Origin: Dermanyssus gallinae
Lineage: Eukaryota > Arthropoda > Arachnida > Mesostigmata > Dermanyssidae
Assembly: GCA_003439945.1 (NCBI GenBank)
Contig: QVRM01002399.1
Location: forward strand, 124,001 to 188,000
DNA: 64,000 bases
Direction of reading: 5' to 3'
Positions within the stretch are counted from its first letter, which is position 1. Every line of letters starts with the position of its first letter. Below, one piece after another: positions 57,001 to 64,000 of the stretch. Below the pieces are notes generated by a model. The model saw only the letters and a list, made by a program, of their open reading frames with translations, ran no database searches and was not told where the DNA came from. Both the position numbers and the translations under genes were made by a program.

Positions 57001-58985
57001 CACCAGGCAGTTCTACCTGCTGGAGGCCGTGGTAGACCAGTGGATGAATTATCAATGTAGCTACATAAACGTTTACCACCGGCACAATGTGTGAGGAAGT
57101 ACGATTTCTGTGTGGGCCTCTCGTCTATGAAGGTAAACATGGTCGTCTTCTACCTCATCCCAAATCTGGATTTGGCAGAGGTCGCTGACACGGTGAGTTC
57201 TGGTATATCAGGTTTCGACCTGTCTATGCCAAGCATCGTCGATGGCGACTTCAAAGCCCGTATTGATGGTGGGGCTACTAACGATAAAGGAGAGGTGTTG
57301 CTCCAGTTGGATGAATGGAATACTTTAGTCTGAGATGTCAAATGCACACCAAAACCACACGTATGTAAGTCAAAACAGAAGCAGCACCATTGACCTACTG
57401 TTTCATAACCTTGTCGATGGCGACGTTAAAAAGCTTCGATGTTCTCGAGGTGACTGCTCTTACCGTTGTCAGCAGTCGCAAATGTTTCAGATATTTGGCT
57501 TACACAGCGACGCGATCCACACTTGGTTGACTCGAGGCATGTTGACCTTTCAGTTCTAGAGGTTGATAGCCTCGAAGTGAGCCGTGATGTAGATACTTGT
57601 TCTGAACTGCTAGAGAAACCATGAAATGTGCAGTTAAGTGGCAAGAGACCGGGGCAGAGGAGATCACGACAGTGGTTTTCTCATTCTTGCTATCTCGCCT
57701 AGCGAGCTCTTGCGCCAAGTGAGGGTAAAGGTACTACCGCAGCTGCTAGCCAGACGCAGGCTTGACTACTTCAACAGTAGAAAAGCTTACATAAAGCTAC
57801 GCTGTGACACAAGCGTGCAATACGCTAGGCGGGACGAAATCCGACAGCCTGAGCCTGAGGTGCAGCCTGAGCCACCCTTGGCAAACCATCTTTGTGATTT
57901 CTTCAACAAGATCATGAAGAGAAGATATATGCCAGGAGCCTGGCATATCGCCAGGTTTTCTCTGTTATTTAAGGGCAGACGAGACCCAAGCTTATATCGC
58001 GGTATAGCGTTTGAAAGGACAAAAAAGAAGATCTTCTGCAAATTGGTTATAAAACGGATCGAGTACGTGGTCGACCAGACCCTGCCGCCGGAGCAATTCG
58101 GCTTCCGGAGAGGTCGAGGAACACGTGATGCAATCCATGTACTTCAGTCAGAGATAGAGCGAGCTGTGGCAAAACCCGGAGGCCATTTGTATGCAGTCTT
58201 GATAGACTGCGTCAGTCGAGCCCGGTGGCGTGGTGGCATGCGTCTGCGCCTTGCGACCGGAGGAGACACATAGGTGCGCGGGTTCGAGCCCCACCGTTGC
58301 ACATTTGTATTTATGGGGGTCCGTCTATGAAGCAATGCGAAAAGCAGTCGCATGGACGTTAAATCTTGGCTGAGAGTCAGCCCCGAAAGGATTTTTTGAT
58401 AGACTGCGTCAAAGCTCTCGACAAAGCATCTTGAGATCTCCTGATGAAGTTATTCCGACACGCAGGAGCCTGGTGGCTCTCTTCTGAGCGTAATTTTGAG
58501 CTTCTTTGACGAAGACATCTTACTGGTACAGTGGGTGAGTACGAAGAGTCGCAGGTAAGACCAAATGTGAATACCCAGCAGGGGAACTCATTGCTGCGTT
58601 TCCTTCACTCTTCTGCTTACCGATCGCAGGTACGCAGGTGCCATCAAGCGCATCACTTCTCTGGCAGAGGTGTTCCTTGTCTCAAGGGGGCTGGAAATAA
58701 ACGCCATGAAGAAGGGCTGTAAAATTCAGAATAGTAGGTCGATTGGTTGCCAAGGACGTTATACGTTGCGGCGTCCAACCCCTGAAATTCGTCAACTCCT
58801 TTCAGTATCTGGGGCTTCGGCTTCATTATACTGGGACGACCTTCACTGCTTACATCGCCGAGGCAGTGCACACAGCCCTAATCTCTCTTTTTGGAGAGGT
58901 AAGCGACGTCCAGCGACTGTCCGTCCCGACGGCAGTGGCACTCTTCTGCCTCTAGATTATTCTAGTGCTGATGTATGGTCTTGAC
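57000..58985 (+). pseudogene. APE-type LINE ORF2 relic with SINE insertion
   Basis: The endonuclease part reads MVVFYLIPNLDLAEVADTVS, then PSIVDGDFKARIDGG (GDFN changed to GDFK) and HTYVSQNRSSTIDLLFHN (57119-57410). The RT (57638-58214) has LANHLCDFFNKIMKRRYMPG, LYRGIAFERTKKKIFCKLV, PPEQFGFRRGRGTRDAI and HLYAVLIDCV, where the motif A Asp is kept. A SINE then interrupts it, and KALDKAS continues beyond (58410). A TGA follows at once. The YxDD block is not recognisable in 58430-58640. ISLAEVFLVSRGLEIN-like sequence and FVNSFQYLGLRLHYTGTTF (58795-58860) represent the fingers-thumb end. The layout is the same type as the LINE at 14.9-19.1 kb but it is a different family. Many stops and shifts; inactive. 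Confidence 0.8.
58215..58395 (+). mobile_element. tRNA-derived SINE with target-site duplication
   Basis: A box TGGCGTGGTGG (58226-58236) and perfect B box GGTTCGAGCCC (58281-58291) mark the tRNA head. The body continues to AAAGGATTTT. The 16-base direct repeat TTGATAGACTGCGTCA flanks it exactly (58199-58214 and 58396-58411), proving a discrete insertion into the RT of the LINE at 57000-58985. Its body differs from the SINE at 21993-22196, so it is a second SINE family. RNA polymerase III would transcribe it. Confidence 0.93.
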
Positions 58986-59745
58986 AGAGTATGGGAACAC
59001 CCCACTCGGGCAAACTTTAGTTTGCTTGCTTTAGGCTGTTTCATAATGTACATGACGCGAGTTCTTTTCTTGTAAATTCGGGCGAGCCGTTTGCGTACCT
59101 AATTACCTAATGTCAAGCTGTGCACTGGTTACTGAGATCATTCGATACGGAGTGCATCTGTCGACTGTGCTCTCAGACAAGTACGAACTTAATTGCGTCT
59201 GCCCGCCTGGCTCTTGCGAAGAGATCACTGCACTGTCTGAACAGACTTGAATAGACTGCAGACCTCTTCGATTCAGAGCAGAGGCTGCACACTTCGGTCC
59301 GTAGCATATCTTTTCGGCATCCTGTACACCACGCATCTCTTGATGGATTCGGTATTGAGTACAGCTAGGCTTCCCGTCCGTTAAGGCTAATCAGTTTTAT
59401 TTTTGTATCTCCCGTACTCCTGCCCGGTCGCAGAGTTACGTATAGGCAGGAAAGAGGAAGAGGAGTAGATCACCCGGACCCCTGGGCTGGTGATGGCAGT
59501 GTCTTTGCAGGCATATTCCTTTACCGTATTGCCATATGTGCGTATACCCATGATATTTTTTCTATTATTTCCATAAACTTGAGGGTCGTCGTTAGCTAAT
59601 TTACCAGAGATCCGAGCATCACGATACTTCATTTACATGGTTAGGTGGCATCACCACCAATTTCCAGAACTTAAAATTGCGATTGTATTAAAATCCCAAA
59701 AGCTTTGAATAGGTGGTAGTTCTCGAGTACGTCAGCTTATTCCCT
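58986..59745. other. unassigned DNA
   Basis: No gene or repeat recognised. An open frame at 59632-59387 (-) shows no motif. Confidence 0.35.
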
Positions 59746-60042
59746 CTAGACAGCCTCCTGCTTATGTAGAACGTTATTTAAGTATTTTAACTTGATGCCG
59801 AGATATTCACACGCAAGGTCAGGGTTGCCCCTGTATCTCTTAATTAAAGAGTATATAACATGTGCATCACAAGGGATTGCGTGTAACCGCTCGCCGTCAT
59901 TTATATCTCATTCAGCAAAATTTTGTACGCCGCCAAACCAATTGAAAGCCTTGTAATTTATCTGATATCGCCTCGTGACGCCTAATCCAGGGACTTTATT
60001 TTGCGATGATTTCCGTGAAGCCTGGTTAAAAAGAAGAGACAT
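59746..60042 (-). other. unidentified short frame with one internal TGA
   Basis: On the minus strand an ATG at 60042 starts MSLLFNQASRKSSQNKVPGL. The frame runs to TAG at 59746-59748, about 98 codons, with one TGA at 59908-59910. The composition is balanced and not repeat-driven (for example LHAIPCDAHVIYSLIKRY after the TGA). I do not recognise the protein. A chance frame or a small pseudogene are both possible. Confidence 0.2.
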
Positions 60043-63000
60043 GGTAATGACATATGGAGAGGTAATGACATATAGTAGTATTTAGCCACCCAACATCCAC
60101 TAGAAAGAAGTGGGTTCAAGTATTTTTATTATTATCATAAGCATGATGAGCAGAGCATAATGAATTATTGTTATTATTGGTGTGCACGCTCACAGGCTTG
60201 GGTTCTTTGCTTGGTCATTCCACCTCGTCAACATAATTTGTTGTTTCGCTGAATAATGACCCTTTATTTTGGCCATGTATTAATTCGCCCAGTAAGGTGT
60301 AAAATATGCAGAAAGGCGCCTCTTAATGTGTTCGCTGTATGTGCCATCAGAATCGCACGCATTATAATAATTTTGTTGTTATATGTATTATTCTAAAATG
60401 TTATCTATAGACTTCTGCTTTTGCAACAGTAAGGCCAGTCTCTCCATCCCGGAGTAGAAATTGTGGCGCTACGATTTAGGATTTGCCCATTCCCACGTCT
60501 CCCTCGAAGTCTGCGCTGGCAGTCGTCGTTCATAGACTATGCACTTTGGGAGAGCCAAACTGAGACTATGCTTCTAGTTCGGAAAGGACAGTTCTATTAG
60601 CTGTTGAATTGCGCTATGCTTATCGAACATAAAGCAAAGAAACGCCCTATATATGCCAGAATTGGATCCTCTTTAAATTTCATTCACGCACTGTATGTCC
60701 AATTGCTTTCCAGGCCTTATTGGAGCATCTGTTAGATTCCCGGACTCTGCGTGGCTCCTACGTCGAGTGACAGGGTGTACGGGCAGAAGTGACTTGGAAT
60801 GTAAATTATTTTAATTTTGTTGGTTCAAAGACGTGTTACTTTCTTTATGGCTGCCCTAGCGCTCTGTATTTATACTACTTCACTAATTTTTTTTTCACAA
60901 ATGTGGTTGAGTGAGGCCAGCTCGACTCGACAAAAACTACGGCTTATTTTGTATCTTTGAGTCATCCAGCCGAAATGGCCAACGCAAGATTATCGCACAG
61001 AATTATTTTTTCGCGGACTTTAACGGCTTTAACCGCAAAATACGATTTTGCACATTGCACTGCTTGCAGGCTAAATTCACGAGCTTACGTTAGTGGGATT
61101 GATCAGCTAATAAGATGCCACTACTATAATTTGCACTAGACATATGACTAGATTAAATACGAGTAGATAACTAGAAGAGAACTTAGCTGTAATATTTACC
61201 AGATTTTCTGTCAAAATCAATTTTTGTCAATCATCTATTTTTCTGATAATAATGCATACCTCCTGTTTTAATTGCCTTAGAGGCACTATACGAATGGCTT
61301 AAAAATGTGTACTGTAATCAACGAAGATTTTGTATCGATTTGTCGATGGGGCGGAATGAAAGAGACTCTGATTAAATATCGCTGGGCTGACTTAGGCATG
61401 CCCTATCAAAGCAATATTCTCTTATATTTGCAGATTTGGGGTAAAGTTATTCTCAATATGGATCAGGCAAGGCAAGATTGTTTGTAATAATATCGTGATA
61501 CCACGCATTGCCCACATAAATGAGGCTTACCTCCATGCAGTTCTTCAGCGGATATGGCCCGAGCGATCCGAACTGCGGTCCAGAGGCATACGGTGACTTT
61601 TGTCAGACGTGTAGTCTGCTGCGTACCGCTGAGCTTGCTTAGCGCACAGCAGAGTAAAGCAATTGGAACGAACTGTCGCCTATAAGCTTGGACAGATCGC
61701 TTGACTTATAAGCAGCTTTTTTACATTTTAGATTGTGGTCTGAGGCGAGAAGCTCCAAACGTTCTAAACGGGTTGCACCAACTAGTGTCTTAAGCGTCCT
61801 TTTTTAAAAGATTTATTTTCCAATACTATACAGTTACATACAATTAAACTGTTAAAAAGCATGCAGTTTTGTGGCATGTGGTCAGCTTCTTGTATCTCTT
61901 GAACTCTAGAAATCGATTCGATCGCGAAGCGGGGACGCGTCAACAGTAGTCCGTAAAATAGCAATTCGACTCGTGCCTGAAATTCGCTGTAGCAACGTTC
62001 TTCGACAATAGGACAGTTGAGCCTGAATTCGGCACACAGACTCTGGTCGACCAGGTAGGCTACAAGTCCAATTCGGGGGACGGGACGGCGTGCTCCAGAA
62101 AGAGTATTCTTGTTGAATTCCCGCCTCCAATTTATTGGCAATATCCCGCAGTAAATCGGGTATCTATTTTAAGACCAAACATCTGCAAAGTCTAGTCTGT
62201 GATTTTCTTTAGAAAACTAACTCTGCCGACCGTGTAGAAAGCATAAAGAACGCCCGTATTCAGGGTTGCGTTTCGAGACTTTCTTGATGCTTACCTGGGC
62301 CGCCTGCGCCGCTGTTCTGGTGCGTTCAAGACGCCCGCCGCTTTCTTTTTCGGGAACCAACTACTTTCTTGATGAAATCTCTTTCTACATCAGCGTGATT
62401 CTGCTTTTAGTTACGTTTGCCAATGTGCGCCGTAGCAGGCCACAGAGAGACTGAGTTACCTGTTTTAATAGTGTTGAGCGATAAGTATCGCCTCAAAGAT
62501 AATCGGGTGGATCTCCACAGAGACCTGTCAATTACGACCAGTATCAGCGCGTGGTACGTTGTTCAAATCAAAGAAGATGTACTCTAGAGGCCTCTGACCT
62601 GGCGCACCCGATTTTCGTCCGACTTACCTTTTGATCTACCCTTGAAAGACAAGATGCTGTGTTTTACCTTGTTAGATACGATGGAGAGTATCAACTGCCT
62701 TGTCAAACCGGAAGGGAAATTGGTATTGGTTAACGCTTTGAGATGTCTATTTGTTTTCTCCTCTTGGTTTCGGAAATGTTCATGCGCTTTTTGTCGATCT
62801 TAAATGTTCCAGAGATGTCGGCCCACCCTATTTATCACTAGCTGTACGTGGTACTTATAGGGCAACTCTCCGTTTGGAGGTTTGCTTTGCTTGAGATGAT
62901 CGGCGGGGGGAGGAGGGTGTAGCTCTGGGTTGGCTCTTAACCATTGTTGCGAAATATAAGATTGAATAGCACGGAAAAGTAAAGCAAAGGCCATTAACAA

Positions 63001-63430
63001 ACGTAGAGTAATAATACAGCCTGCCGAAACTGGTGGATCTAACAACAAGCAAGAGCATGCATTGATCAGTGGGAGTGGGTCCGTAAGACTTTCTCTGCGA
63101 TCACCTATTCCGTTGTATCGACAACGTGTTTTCGCCGCGACCCCGCCACTTATAACGAGACGGCCTAGGGCGGATAGATTTACGTGGTTTTATGGAACGG
63201 GTTGCCTTTGTTTTGAGAACAAATCGGAAAATGTGGTTGCACACACGGACACCGCGACAGGAAAGCTTTCCCAAGCACGGACCAGTGTGTTGTCCGGCAG
63301 CCAAGGAGAGGCGCGAGTAGAAAAAGGGCGGCCCTTGGGTTCGCCTTTAGTATGTTCTTGAACCCTTGTGACGCTTCGTTCCGAAATGAAGCAGATTTCG
63401 TCATTTTTTTTATGATATGATGTATCGTAG
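60043..63430. other. unassigned DNA
   Basis: No gene, RNA or transposon recognised in about 3.4 kb. A short frame at 62266-62454 encodes two hydrophobic stretches (FLMLTWAACAAVLV and ISFYISVILLLVTFA), but it is only 62 codons and has no known match. A tandem duplication of GGTAATGACATAT is at 60043-60075. Confidence 0.4.
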
Positions 63431-63439
63431 GTTAAGAGC

Positions 63440-63840
63440 GGTTCTGTTTCTTAAAGGCTCAACACGATGTGTTCCGGGGTGTCATCAACTCCATCGCCGC
63501 AGTGAACGCACGTGATGCTAGGGGTCTAGCCGATCCTAACTAAGTAGGACTGGAAGTTCGCGTGACCTGTGGGGACCTAGGCGGCGTAGAATGTTTGTTC
63601 TCCCCTGACCGTCTGAGCCAGCCTCTGATGTTTGGAATCAGAATGTAGAGGCTGGCCCTGATACACCGTGTTGAAGGCCATCTCACACTTTCTGCCAAGT
63701 GCCGAATGTCGTTGACTTTCCTCGTTTTTTGCGGTCTGGGTTATCTCATACGCGGCAGCGCTTGGCTGCCTTCAGATCCTATAGAACCACTCCGGCGAGA
63801 ACAAGAGCCCCCGCCGGGAGTACAAGACTCCAAACAAATG
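63440..63840 (-). pseudogene. C-terminal end of an R1/LOA-type LINE ORF2
   Basis: On the minus strand, GVVL-stop-DLKAAKRCRV at about 63790-63760 and, in another frame, PTGHANFQSYLVRIG (about 63570-63520) are followed by ITCVHCGDGVDDTPEHIVLS (about 63510-63460). This last block is the C-x2-C-x9-H motif found at the end of ORF2 in R1, LOA and I-type LINEs after an LTGHGCF-like block. Stops at two places and a frame change show decay. The RT would lie beyond the window edge. A stop follows right after HIVLSL. Confidence 0.7.
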
Positions 63841-64000
63841 TATAGTTTCCTTGTATATTCAAAACGTTAGTATGCTCAGCCTCAGTAATGGCAATATCTA
63901 GTTTTTATATGAAAGACAAAGATCACATAAAATAGGAAATCACCTAGTTTTTCCTGGGGTTGCGAATTCCACACGACTCAGACTTTCGGATGCGCATTAA
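63841..64000. other. unassigned window edge
   Basis: Possibly more of the minus-strand LINE at 63440-63840; no motif recognised. Confidence 0.3.

Noticed and set aside
62266..62454. A 62-codon frame with two hydrophobic segments, possibly a small membrane protein
   Set aside because: Too short, with no homolog recalled and no supporting context.
1..64000. CRISPR arrays, operons or bacterial features
   Set aside because: The repeats are microsatellites without spacer structure. The base composition and transposon set are those of an animal genome.

Overview
The window is animal genomic DNA, most likely from an arthropod. That is inferred from the resident transposons (mariner and Tc3-like elements, APE-type and restriction-like-endonuclease non-LTR retrotransposons, tRNA-derived SINEs), long (TA)n microsatellites and trinucleotide-rich GC islands. 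A mite or tick is a reasonable guess but the sequence does not prove it. No bacterial organisation is seen: there are no operons, no ribosome binding sites and no closely packed intact genes. I found no host protein-coding gene I could defend. Most long open frames lie in triplet repeats, which stay open in several frames and on both strands.

What can be read is a transposon graveyard. 0-10 kb: three relics of one Dong/R4-like non-LTR family with a PD-(D/E)xK endonuclease region. One is flanked on both sides by (AAT)n, and one is split at a TA by a 1,287-bp mariner. A second, inverted mariner lies at the tail of the split relic. 10-12 kb: a trinucleotide and pyrimidine-rich island. 13-14 kb: an old mariner relic. 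14.7-19.1 kb: a nearly complete but dead APE-type LINE with a zinc-knuckle ORF1, preceded by a tRNA-like module and T-runs. 19.8-21.2 kb: on the minus strand, a second ORF1 of that kind, again preceded by a tRNA-like module and T-runs, and joined at its 3' side to the C-terminus of a Dong/R4-like element. 21.6-24.1 kb: an interspersed repeat, a tRNA-derived SINE and another Dong/R4-like relic with a YLDD reverse-transcriptase core.

24-46 kb is mostly unassigned DNA with GC islands (27.2-28.9, 32.5-33.3, 37.9-41.5 and 44.3-45.8 kb), G-runs, (TA)n tracts, a short perfect hairpin and one more Dong/R4-like C-terminus near 35 kb. 46.8-50.2 kb is a CR1-like LINE on the minus strand, interrupted by a block holding an R2-type endonuclease fragment, a 60-bp-arm hairpin and (TA)n. 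51.2-53.9 kb holds a 1,025-bp foldback DNA transposon next to a 1.62-kb Tc3-like element with a broken DD34E transposase. 54.3-59 kb holds two further LINE relics. One carries a 181-bp tRNA-derived SINE inserted in its RT with a 16-bp target-site duplication. 63.4-63.8 kb is the C-terminus of another LINE.

The genes do not act together as a pathway. Their relation is one of successive insertion. None of the transposase or reverse-transcriptase genes looks able to make a full protein.
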